Source of the DNA: Candidatus Peribacteria bacterium
Lineage (GTDB): Bacteria > Patescibacteria > JAEDAM01 > Absconditabacterales > Absconditicoccaceae
NCBI GenBank assembly: GCA_031280545.1
Contig: JAITGP010000043.1
Span: 1-22,977 of the forward strand
Reading direction: 5' to 3'
Length of the DNA: 22,977 nucleotides
Part shown: positions 8,055 to 16,852 of the stretch, piece after piece
Layout of the letters: each line of letters starts with the position of its first letter
Numbering within the stretch: the first letter of the stretch is position 1
Translations under genes and position numbers: made by a program
The notes under the pieces: generated by a model
What the model saw: only the letters and a program-made list of their open reading frames with translations
What the model was told of the DNA's origin: nothing
The model's database searches: none

Positions 8055-11000
8055 ATGAAAAAATTGACTGTATCTCTTGTTGGTTTAGCTGGTATTTTAA
8101 CCTTGGGAGGAATCACTTGGCGAGAGTTTTCGCCCCAGCAGGAGAAGGTGATTTTATATGATATCATTGAAGATTCTTGAATTGAGCAGGAATCTGATCT
8201 TTTAGAGAATGAAGAGACTGTAATCGAAGAAATTATTATTGATCCAGTAGAAGAAGCTGACACTTCTTCTGAAGAGGAGATCAGCGAAGAAATCTCTGAA
8301 GAAGATATTTCTGAAGAGGAAATTGTAAAAGATACTCCAACAGAGGAAGCAAGTGAAGAGGCTAAAGCTATCAATGAGTCTAACCTTAAAATTACATCTT
8401 CTAATAGTAATAATTATTATATCATTTACTCTAATGATTCTACCTATCCTCAGGGATGTAATACAGCGTGACTAAATGATCCTTTTAATAATTGTATTTT
8501 GGCAATTCCTTTAGGGACGGGATACATATATGCTGCTCCGTGATCTACGGATGTACCGACAGATTGATATACAGTTGTACCTTATTGTGCAGGCTTGGAT
8601 GTTGGAGGAGTAAGTTGGCACGTTCCTTTTAGAGAAAGCCCTTCCCCTACATCTCAATGGCTTTCTGTGAATAATAACCGTTCAAGATTGACTAATTTCC
8701 CTGTATATACTCCACAAAAACAGAATCACTATTGGGTAGTGTATACTCTTTGAGATACATGAACAAGTACGAATTGTATTGTTCCCTGAGGGAATTGTTG
8801 AAGTGCTTCATCATCACTTCAATTATGAATTCGTTGTATTACAGAGGTAGAGCCAAAATTTACCTTTTCTATTACATATAGTCCTACCCAGCCAACTACG
8901 GGCTCAGTGACTGCGACGGTGACATTAACCGATACGGGTACGTTAACCTTCGCTGATCCCACAGGACGAAACACTTCCAACAATATCGTCTTTACAAAAA
9001 CCTATACCGACAATCTTACAGGAGAATTGGTAACGTTTCAGAACGCTTCTGGAAATATGAAAACAGATAGTATTAATGTTACGTGGATTATGCCAGAAAT
9101 TACCTTAACTTATACTCCAACTGGACCTACTCTTACTACAGGAAGTGTAAATGCACATATTAGCTTTAATAAATCTTGAATTACCATCACGAATAATGGA
9201 GGAAGTTCTGACTATATCTTTTCTGAGAAGGGGAATTTTTCCTTTATCTACGATAATGGACGAGGTACTACATGAATTGCTACTGCTAGGGTAGACTGGA
9301 TAGGTGATGGAGTTCCTATTGTTGCAACTTTTGATTACAATCCTCAATGACCTACCCCAACGGAAGGAGAGGTGGTTGCAACTATTAGCTTCAATAAAAG
9401 TTGAGTAACCATCACGAATAATGGTGGAAACCCCAATTATAGTTTTTATTCAAATAAAAGTTTTACCTTTACCTATAAAGATAGATATGGACAGACAGGA
9501 AGTGCTACTGCTACAGTAGATTGGATTACTAATCCTCCTGATACTAGGCGAACATGGAAAGCTTCTGCAGGGCAGAATAAGTGTTTCTATCGTAATACTA
9601 CCAATACCATTACCATAGATTGGGGGGATACTACGTCTTCGGAATCATTAGCTTGAGGTTGGGGATCTGCCTGCCATACTTATAGTGTAGCAGGAGAGTA
9701 TGAAGTACAACTCTCTGATCCAGAAAACCTAGAATATTTGGAAATTTATAATCAACAAGTGACAAGTTTTTGGTGAGGAATGGCAGAAAATTTGAGAGAT
9801 CTTTATCTCGCTTATAATCAAATCACTAGTATACCAACAGGAATATTTAATGGATTAAGTAATCTGCAACAGTTATACTTAGAGAGTAATCAAATTGCTT
9901 ATCTGTCAGAAGGAATATTCAACGGATTATCTAATTTACAATACTTATATTTGGGAAGCAATGAAATCAAAACCCTTCCACAAGGAGCATTTGATCAACT
10001 GACAAATCTTCAATATCTTAATTTAGACAACAATCAAATTGCTAGTCTTCCTGATTGAATATTCAATTGACTAACAAATCTTCAGTCTATTTATTTGGGC
10101 TATAATCAACTCAAAACACTTCCAGCGGGAGCATTTGCAAATTTACCTAATCTCCATGAAATAAATCTCTATGAAAATTATCTTACTTCTATTCCTAATG
10201 ATGCATTAGCTGGAGTGGATCTAAATACTATGTGGTGGCTGGGTATAGAGTATAATTGTCTCAATCATACAACGATTCCTGCTGACTTAGCAGATCTTTT
10301 AAATAATCGATATGGAGGGAATTCTTGGGAAAATAGTCAGTATCTTTGTCCTAAAATCTCTTATAATCCTGCTACTCCTACTAATACCGATGTACAAGCT
10401 ACGGTAGATTTTTGGGGAAATCAGAACTATTTATCGAATTTTCTGTCCACTAATCCTAATGTAGAAACAGGACATCTCTTTACAGGAAACGGAGAATATC
10501 TCTTTGACTATTCAGCAATGAATAATGCTACTTCTTATTTGAGAATCCAAACCATAACAGGAAAAGTAACTCGAATAGATAGAGAACCTCCTATGGTTAT
10601 CGCAGAAGATGAAGACCAGTCACCCGAAAATGTTGTGGTAGTTATTACCTTAGATAAACCCGTACAAGTCATTAGTTCTGGACGGACTCTGAAGTCTAGT
10701 TGACTCCCAGAGAATGCAGAAAATGAAGCGAAAGGAATCGGAACTATCCGAGAAAAAACTTATACGGAAAATACTACAGAAGAAGTAATTTTTCATGATA
10801 TTTTCGGAAATGAGGGAAGTGCTATCATAGAAGTTACTACTGTCAGTTCCCTATCTTCAAATACTGGTTGAGGAGGAAGCTCTCTTATCAAAGACACCTG
10901 CCCTAATGGGGATAAGTCTCCTTCTTACTATGACGGAACATGTGAGGGTGAGGAAGAGGAAGGTGAGCATGGAGTGGCTGATGAGAAAAAAAGTATTTAT

Positions 11001-11501
11001 GAAACCGCTTACGAACGAGCTAAAGAATATGGTATCACTACCGCTTCCACCTATGAAGAAGCAAGAACCACTGACGTTATCCTTAGACAGGAAATGGCTA
11101 AAATGATCTCTGTCTATGCTATTAAACTCTTTCAGAAAACTCCTGATACTTCAAAAGTTGATTGTTCTCAATTTCATGACCTCTCCCAAGCGGGTGGTGA
11201 TCTTCAACCTTATATCATCCAGTCCTGTGAACTTGGCTTAATGGGAATGAATGGGGATGGTATTGGTGTCCAAGAAAACTTCTTCCCAAGTAAAACAATT
11301 ACTAGAGCGGAAGTTGGTACGGTTTTATCTCGTTTACTTCGAGGAACACAGTATGCTACTCAGCTAGGAGATGAAACCTATTATGGTAGACATCTCCAAG
11401 CACTCAAAAAAGCTGGTATTATGAACTTTATCTCTAATCCTGATATGCTGGAACTTAGAGGAAATATCCTCTTGATGCTCCGGAAAAGTGTGGTGAGGTA
11501 A
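8055..11501 (+). CDS. Giant surface protein: Ig-like repeats, PKD-like domain, LRRs, SLH region
   Basis: 1148 residues in one frame, with 19 in-frame UGA read as Gly. Layout: signal peptide or anchor (MKKLTVSLVGLAGILTLGG); an acidic Glu/Ser linker (about 43-110); a Cys-containing N-terminal region; three Ig-like modules (about 269-346, 347-423, 424-494), the last two close copies with a 75-residue period; a PKD-like domain (DWGDTT ... HTYSVAGEYEVQL, about 500-560). Then come six 24-residue leucine-rich repeats (about 577-721) of the form NLQxLYLxxNQIxxLPxGIFNGL, closed by EYNCLN; a beta-rich region; a GGGGSS linker; and three SLH-like units (about 974-1148, for example FHDLS ... ITRAEVGTVLSRLL). 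Probably exported and held on the cell surface by the SLH region, with LRR and Ig parts projecting for binding; adhesion to another cell is inference. Ends in UAA. Domain classes are recognised by eye, not by search. Confidence 0.88.
9183..9424 (+). repeat. Ig-like repeat module with an exact 17-bp DNA match
   Basis: ACCATCACGAATAATGG occurs at 9183-9199 and 9408-9424, exactly 225 bp apart (75 codons). The surrounding codons encode FNKSG[IV]TITNNGG in both copies. It marks a duplicated Ig-like module inside the surface protein gene. The UGA-Gly just before it (9177-9179 and 9402-9404) is kept in both. Confidence 0.85.
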
Positions 11502-11516
11502 AAAACAGTTATACAT

Positions 11517-11605
11517 AAAAAGACGGAACCGAATGAGGACTTTGTCTCGACTAGTCGAACAGAATCTTTGTAGATGGAGATTCCTTTGAAGGGTTCCGTC
11601 TTTTT
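11517..11605. terminator. Structured bidirectional terminator-like element
   Basis: Perfect 14-bp inverted repeat AAAAAGACGGAACC (11517-11530) / GGTTCCGTCTTTTT (11592-11605) enclosing 61 nt. The interior can itself form GAGGAC-TTT-GTCTC (one bulge), the palindrome CGACTAGTCG (11548-11557) and GAATCT ... AGATTC. The A-tract on the left and T-tract on the right suit termination on both strands. The usual terminator loop is 3-8 nt, so a small structured RNA or a short non-autonomous element is also possible. It follows the LRR gene stop by 15 nt. Confidence 0.6.
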
Positions 11606-11619
11606 CTTTGCATTCTTAG

Positions 11620-11639
11620 CCCCGTGGCTCCGTACGGGG
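11620..11639 (+). other. GC-rich hairpin of unknown function
   Basis: CCCCGT - GGCTCCGT - ACGGGG, a 6-bp GC-rich stem with an 8-nt loop, standing out in an AT-rich intergenic region. No T-tract follows, so it is not a standard terminator. It lies upstream of the predicted promoter of the next gene, so it is not in that gene's leader unless transcription starts earlier. Confidence 0.4.
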
Positions 11640-11664
11640 GACATCGCCTTTGTGGTGCATTTTC

Positions 11665-11684
11665 GAAATCAGGTTTGAAATCAG
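11665..11684 (+). repeat. Short direct repeat overlapping a promoter
   Basis: GAAATCAG occurs at 11665-11672 and 11677-11684 (12-bp period). The second copy overlaps the predicted -35 at 11675-11680. It could be a regulator site or chance in AT-rich DNA. Confidence 0.3.
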
Positions 11685-11702
11685 CTTTCTTTTCTCTATA
11701 CT
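11675..11702 (+). promoter_or_regulatory. Promoter candidate for the transketolase-like gene
   Basis: TTGAAA (11675-11680), 16 bp, TATACT (11697-11702), about 30 bp before the ATG at 11732. Same hexamers and spacing as the gpmI promoter. Confidence 0.6.
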
Positions 11703-11731
11703 CACGTCATCTTTATCTCTCTCCCTAGAGC

Positions 11732-12643
11732 ATGCAATCCTTTTACCTGACCAAATATCTTGCTTCTCCAATCTTCCTAGCAGAACTTCCTAAAAAACAG
11801 CTTCCTTATGATGCCATCCTGAGCGATATCGCTTATACAGAGAGTCCGATCCCCTTATATACCGTAGCGAATAAACCAGCGAATCAGGCACTACTTCCTT
11901 ATCGAGCACAAGCCCTTTCTCAGGCAAAACATCCGCTTATTATTCTCGATCAACTTCCTCTCTCTTCAATCCGTCCATTATTGGAGAAGTTTTCTTCCTC
12001 CTCTCTTACGATTATCAATCTTTATACAGGAATGGGCTCTTTGGGCAGAAAATTGGCTCCTGAATATGAAGATTTTTCCAATTTCCCACGAGATATCGCG
12101 AAATATGAGCCTATCGATGCAGTCAATTTTTTCACTATTCTCGAGCAACCTCATTCCAAATATTTAAGAATCCCCCACCAACATTTCCCAGAAAGTATCT
12201 TTTCTACCGAGGAAATTGGGATTATCGATGCTCAAATGTTGCAGTCCTTGGAAGTACTTTCCTTGAAAGGATATGGATATACAGGAAACACAGGTACTTT
12301 GATCGCGACAGGGGCAAATTTTCCTCTTGCACTTCAGCTAGGAGACTATCTCAATGAACAGGAAAAACCGATGGATCTCTTCATCCTCAGTAAGCTGACC
12401 ATAAATTTTACCGAAGAAATAAAATCTTCTCTTCACCAGAGTAAAAAGCTGTATTTCCTAATCGATCATCTCCCTAGTCAGGCAATGAAAAATTTTCTCC
12501 AGCAGACGCTAACTGCCTCTGGAGTACATGGAGTAGAAGTACACGTTTTGACTCCAAAATATGAGAAACTAACCACAATATTCGATGAATTTTCTGCTGA
12601 GCAGGCAGACTTTGACACTAGGGGACTTAGTCAGCGTTTGTAA
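11732..12643 (+). CDS. Divergent transketolase-C / pyruvate dehydrogenase E1-beta-like protein
   Basis: 303 residues. The middle (KYLRIPHQHFPESIF) recalls the pyrimidine-binding domain of transketolase, DXS and E1-beta, where a YxRxP element is common. The C-terminal third (GTLIATGANFPLALQLGDYL ... MDLFILSKL ... KKLYFLIDH) follows the Transketolase_C pattern: a beta strand, ATG, a helix, then Vvd-like and Ee-like strands. The catalytic Glu region of the pyrimidine domain is not recognisable, and no partner subunit with the ThDP-binding GDG motif is in the window. It may be one half of a split enzyme or a non-catalytic relative. It has its own promoter candidate. Its last 17 bases overlap the end of gpmI on the opposite strand. 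Ends in UAA, no UGA-Gly. The assignment is moderate at best. Confidence 0.5.
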   Translation: MQSFYLTKYLASPIFLAELPKKQLPYDAILSDIAYTESPIPLYTVANKPANQALLPYRAQALSQAKHPLIILDQLPLSSIRPLLEKFSSSSLTIINLYTGMGSLGRKLAPEYEDFSNFPRDIAKYEPIDAVNFFTILEQPHSKYLRIPHQHFPESIFSTEEIGIIDAQMLQSLEVLSLKGYGYTGNTGTLIATGANFPLALQLGDYLNEQEKPMDLFILSKLTINFTEEIKSSLHQSKKLYFLIDHLPSQAMKNFLQQTLTASGVHGVEVHVLTPKYEKLTTIFDEFSAEQADFDTRGLSQRL

Positions 12644-14171
12644 TCAGATTGGTTCCCGTCATTTCCACAGGTTGCTCTATTCCATATAATTTGAGTACGG
12701 TAGGTGCGAAATCATACAAAGCACCTTCTTTTTTGATATTTCCTTGAGCTTCTCCTGCTTTGATATACCAGAAAGGTACGGGATTTGTCGTATGAGAAGT
12801 CTTTGGGAATTCAGGAGTCCCCATTTCTTCGCAGTTTCCGTGATCAGCCGTGATAAGCAAATCCACATCAAATTCCTTACTTAGCTCCAAAAGTTGCTTC
12901 ACGATATCATCCAGTTTAACTACCATACTCAGACAGGCATCCATTTTCCCTGTATGTCCCACCATGTCTCCATTTGCAAAATTGATAATAAAGAAATCAA
13001 AATTCTGAACCTGCTCTTTGAAAGCATCCATAATCTCTTGAGCGGACATCTCAGGATCGAGATCAAATGTTGCCACTTTATGAGAGGGGATCAGTAAATT
13101 TTTCTGCCCATCGTAGATGACCTCTTTCTCTGCATTAAAAAACTTTGTCACATGTGCAAACTTTTCTGTCTCTGCCAAGTGAAATTGTCTAATATCATGT
13201 TTAGCCAATATTTCAGACAAGGTATTCTCGACTTGTCTTTCATCCAAAAAGGTTGCTCCATCGTATTCCTTATAATATTTCGTCATCGTAGCCAAATACA
13301 GATTATTTAGCTGTTTCGTCATGACTCCATTCCCCCATTTCTCATATCGTTTTGCTTTTTCAGGGAACTGAGAAACCATCAAAGCTTGGGTCATTTCTCT
13401 CCCTCTATCGGTCCTAAAATTGAAATAAAAGACACTATCTCCGCTTTCAATTGCCTCTCCTCCGACAAAACTTACAGGCAGGAGAAATTCATCAGTGACT
13501 CCAGCATCATAAGACTTTGCTAAGTATTCACTAGGAGTATCAGTAGTCTGAGACTGCTGAAAAACGATTTCATCATACGATTTCTGGACTCTTTCCCAGT
13601 TGTTGTCTCTATCCATGGCGAAGTATCTTCCCCCGAGTGAGGCAATCTTTACGTGGGGATAGTCCAGCAAAAATTTCTCAAAGTCTTTCATTAGTCCTAA
13701 AGCCGAATTAGGAGCCAAATCACGACCGTCAGTAAAGAGCTGTAAATAAGTAGGAATATCACTTGGAATAATTTTAATCAAGGATTGTAAGTGATTTAGC
13801 GTAGCGTGGATCCCTCCAGGACCGAAAAGTCCAATCAAATGGAGATTTGATTTATTTTCCCTTACATGCTGAATGCCTTGTTGAAAAGTAGCTAGTTCAG
13901 CAAATTTCCCTTCTGCGAAGAGATCATCAAGAGCCACAAAAGGCTGTTTTAAGACTCTTCCTGTACCCAATGTCATATGTCCTACTTCTGAATTTCCCAT
14001 TTGTCCTTCGGGTAATCCAACAGATTTCCCAGAGGCTTCAATCAAAGCATAGGGCTTAGCAAAAAGGGCATCTAAAGTGGGAGTGGGGCTAGCGAGTGTG
14101 ATGGCATTTTCTGCTGGTGTTTTTTTGTTGATTCCGAATCCGTCTAATACGATTAAAGCTACTTTTTTCAT
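12627..14171 (-). CDS. gpmI: 2,3-bisphosphoglycerate-independent phosphoglycerate mutase
   Basis: Interconverts 3- and 2-phosphoglycerate in lower glycolysis using two Mn ions and a phosphoserine. 514 residues, the normal length. The alkaline-phosphatase-fold metal site is visible: LIVLDGFG (Asp10), GQMGNSEVGHMTLGTGR with catalytic Ser61, NFANGDMVGHTG, ADHGNCEEM and the C-terminal KTSHTTNPVPFW. The phosphatase-insert substrate loop DGRD and the RYFAMDRDNNWERV segment are also typical. I chose ATG 14171 (MKKVALIVLDG); the in-frame ATG at 14201 adds ten residues, MFSFYLALSP, which are not family-like. The promoter at 14215-14242 leaves a leader of about 37 nt and no Shine-Dalgarno. Ends in UAA. 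No UGA-Gly. Confidence 0.97.
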   Translation of the reverse strand: MKKVALIVLDGFGINKKTPAENAITLASPTPTLDALFAKPYALIEASGKSVGLPEGQMGNSEVGHMTLGTGRVLKQPFVALDDLFAEGKFAELATFQQGIQHVRENKSNLHLIGLFGPGGIHATLNHLQSLIKIIPSDIPTYLQLFTDGRDLAPNSALGLMKDFEKFLLDYPHVKIASLGGRYFAMDRDNNWERVQKSYDEIVFQQSQTTDTPSEYLAKSYDAGVTDEFLLPVSFVGGEAIESGDSVFYFNFRTDRGREMTQALMVSQFPEKAKRYEKWGNGVMTKQLNNLYLATMTKYYKEYDGATFLDERQVENTLSEILAKHDIRQFHLAETEKFAHVTKFFNAEKEVIYDGQKNLLIPSHKVATFDLDPEMSAQEIMDAFKEQVQNFDFFIINFANGDMVGHTGKMDACLSMVVKLDDIVKQLLELSKEFDVDLLITADHGNCEEMGTPEFPKTSHTTNPVPFWYIKAGEAQGNIKKEGALYDFAPTVLKLYGIEQPVEMTGTNLITNAD

Positions 14172-14214
14172 AGGTGATAATGCAAGATAAAAGGAGAACA
14201 TTACGTTTATTCAT

Positions 14215-14242
14215 AGTATACGAGAATCGAAAGCATTTTCAA
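14215..14242 (-). promoter_or_regulatory. Promoter candidate for gpmI
   Basis: On the minus strand TTGAAA (complement of 14237-14242), 16 bp, TATACT (complement of 14215-14220). Identical hexamers and spacing to 11675-11702. Confidence 0.6.
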
Positions 14243-14252
14243 GCGAGAAAAA

Positions 14253-14293
14253 TTGCATTTTTCTTTGTTTTGACTATACTTAGAGAGTATATT
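14253..14293 (+). promoter_or_regulatory. Promoter candidates for the T4SS-type ATPase gene
   Basis: Two overlapping arrangements are possible: TTGCAT (14253-14258), 16 bp, TATACT (14275-14280); or TTGTTT (14265-14270), 17 bp, TATATT (14288-14293). They are back to back with the gpmI promoter. Either gives a short leader before ATG 14312. Confidence 0.5.
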
Positions 14294-14311
14294 TTATTTG
14301 CCTGATCTGGG

Positions 14312-16786
14312 ATGAGCGAAGGACGAATAGCACTAATGTGCTTAGCACTAGCAGGAGTACTGATGGGACTTGGACGGTTCATTCGGAAGATTTTTCTCGT
14401 ACAGCAGACCCAAAAGCACAGACTCGCCCAATCTCAAAAACTCAGATTTCTCCAAGTGCGTATCCCCAAAAATGCGGTAGCAAGAAATTCTGATGTAGAT
14501 GCCAAAGATCACGCAAACTCTATGAAAGACAATATCGCCTTGATGAACCAGGTATATAAAAACTTTTATGCGATTTACAATAGCACCTTTCGAGATAAAC
14601 AGCTCGGAAATAACTATATCAGCATGGAAATCCTCGTAGAAAGAGAAGTAATCAAGTTCATTTTATGAGTTCCTCATGATCATCTGCTCACCATGCAACA
14701 AATGATAGCCTCTTTTTACTCAGGTGCATTGGTAGAAATTGTGGATGAGCCGAAACTCCTCGAAGGAGGGAAATTTATGGCAGGAGGGGAGTTTACCTTA
14801 AAAAAAGATAGCGTACACCCGATCAAGACGTATGAAAGTTTTGAAGCTGATCCGATGGATAGTCTGCTTTCAGCCTTTTCTAATGTGAGCAAAGAAGAAA
14901 AAGCCAGCCTTCAGATTATGGTGGAGCCACTTTCTGAGGAGCGATTGAAAAAAATGAGAAAAAAAGGAGAAAAAGTGAAGAAAGATGATAAATCCAATCG
15001 ATTCACTAAATTATGGAAATTTATTACCAAAGATGATAAAGAAAAAGAGGAAAAAAAGTCTGAAGAAACCAAACACAATTTTTCCCAGCAACAGTTGGGA
15101 GATTTTGATAAAAAAATGGATGACGAACTTTTTCATGTAAAGATTAAAGCGTTCGCCACCTCTCCTGACAAACAGCGTCCCAAAAAGATCATTGATGATC
15201 TGAGTAGACTTTTTAATCAATACAATTATCTCGGGCTCAATACTTTAAAATTCACGAAAGCAGAGGATTTACAGACTTTCGCCAAAAACTTTGTGCAAAG
15301 AATTTTTCTTTCCAATAGTACTTGGATCAAAAAAATCTTCTCGAATGAAAGACAGGATATTCTCAATATCAAAGAGCTTTCTTCCATTTTCCACTTTCCT
15401 CATGGAAGATTTAATCAAAATCCGAGAATCGCCCGACAAAAATACAAAATTATTCCAGCACCAGATGATCTCCCTCAAGAAGGTATTCTAACTGCCTATA
15501 ATGATTTTGGAGGGGTAAGGAGAAATATCAGAATTACGGATAAGGATAGATTTAGACATATTTATATCCTTGGACAGACAGGTACGGGAAAATCTACACT
15601 GATGTATACCCAAGCGATTGATGATATGGAAAACGGTAGAGGATTCTGTTTTATTGATCCGCATGGTGATGCTTGTGAATTTCTCCTCAAACACTATCCG
15701 AAAGAAAGGATTGATGATCTGATTTATTTTGATTTAGGAAATACTCAATATCCAATTGGTTTGAATCCATTAGAAGTAAAACCTGATGACGCCGATGAGC
15801 AGGATGTGGTGACCAATGACCTTGTGGAAATGTTTATCCAGATGTATGGACCCGAAATCTTTGGACCGAGAATTCAGGATTATTTCCGTAATGCATGTTT
15901 CCTCCTCATGGATCAGCCAGAAGGGGGGACGATTGTGGATATTATGAGACTCTTTACTGACGATGCTTTTGCTGAAGCGAAAATCAGAAATCTGAGAAAT
16001 CCTGTCGTAGCAGCTTGGTGGAATAAAACCTACAAAAAAATGGGAGACAGAGAAAAAGCTGAAATTATTCCATTTATCCAGGCAAAATTTGGTCCATTTA
16101 CGACAGGTATCTATGTCAGAAATATTATCGGTCAGTCGAAATCAGCTTTCAATATGTATGACGCGATGCAACAAAAGAAAATCATTCTCGTAAACCTCTC
16201 CAAAGGAGTATCAGGAGAAGAAACTTCAAAACTGATTGGAAAAATTCTGACCATGCAGATCAAACTTTCTGCACTTAAAAGGGCAAAAATTGCTGAAGAG
16301 GACAGAGTTCCTTTCTATCTCTATGTCGATGAATTTCAGAATTATGTTTCTACTTCCTTCGAGTCTATTCTCTCAGAAGCCAGAAAGTATAGATTAGGTT
16401 TAGTGGTAGCTCACCAGTATGTTGACCAGCTAAAAACCGAAGGATTAGGAGGAAGTTTGGATCTCTCCAAGACGATTTTTGGTAATGTAGGATCAATGTT
16501 TATCTATAAAGTGGGTGCTCCAGATGCGGAGTTTTTGACCAAAGAATTTGAGCCTGAATTTAATCAAACTGACCTGACTTCCACTGAAGCTTTCATGGGA
16601 GCTTGTAAGATCTCTATCAATAATCAGCAGTCTAGACCGTTCAGTTTTAAAGCAAAAGTTCCCTATGGACTCCCTGCCAAGAATAGCCCAGAGAAAGTGC
16701 AAATCATCAAACAGATTTCCTCTCTCAAATGGGGAAGTAAAAGGGAAATTGTGGATAAAGAAATCTTCTTTAGAGTTGGAGTATAA
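14312..16786 (+). CDS. Membrane-anchored VirB4/VirD4-type T4SS ATPase
   Basis: 824 residues in one frame, with one in-frame UGA read as Gly at 14666-14668 (KFILGVPHDH). A hydrophobic N-terminal segment (ALMCLALAGVLMGLGRFI) is followed by a long charged region with a Lys/Glu-rich stretch (about residues 210-260). The ATPase domain has Walker A GQTGTGKST (about 421-429), GRGFCFIDPHGD and YPIGLNPLEV. Walker B is FYLYVDEF (about 668-675), followed by FESILSEARKYRLGLVVAHQY. This resembles conjugative coupling and VirB4-like ATPases (TraG/TraD/DUF87 group), which pump DNA or protein through an envelope channel. No other T4SS gene or relaxase is in the window, so an orphan motor for DNA uptake or pilus function is a reasonable inference. 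Its subfamily needs a profile search. Confidence 0.85.
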
Positions 16787-16852
16787 AAATCCGCTGGAAT
16801 TTAGGGTGATAAATCTGTATACTTCCCAAAGTTTACCTCTCACTCCTTTCCT

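Noticed and set aside
9780..10703. Separate small LRR proteins
   Set aside because: The LRR pieces share one frame with the signal peptide and SLH parts and are divided only by UGA (for example at 9774 and 10056).
11517..11605. A tRNA or tRNA-like gene inside the 14-bp inverted repeat
   Set aside because: The branched fold looks clover-like, but there is no T-loop, anticodon arm or CCA-proximal layout of correct size on either strand.
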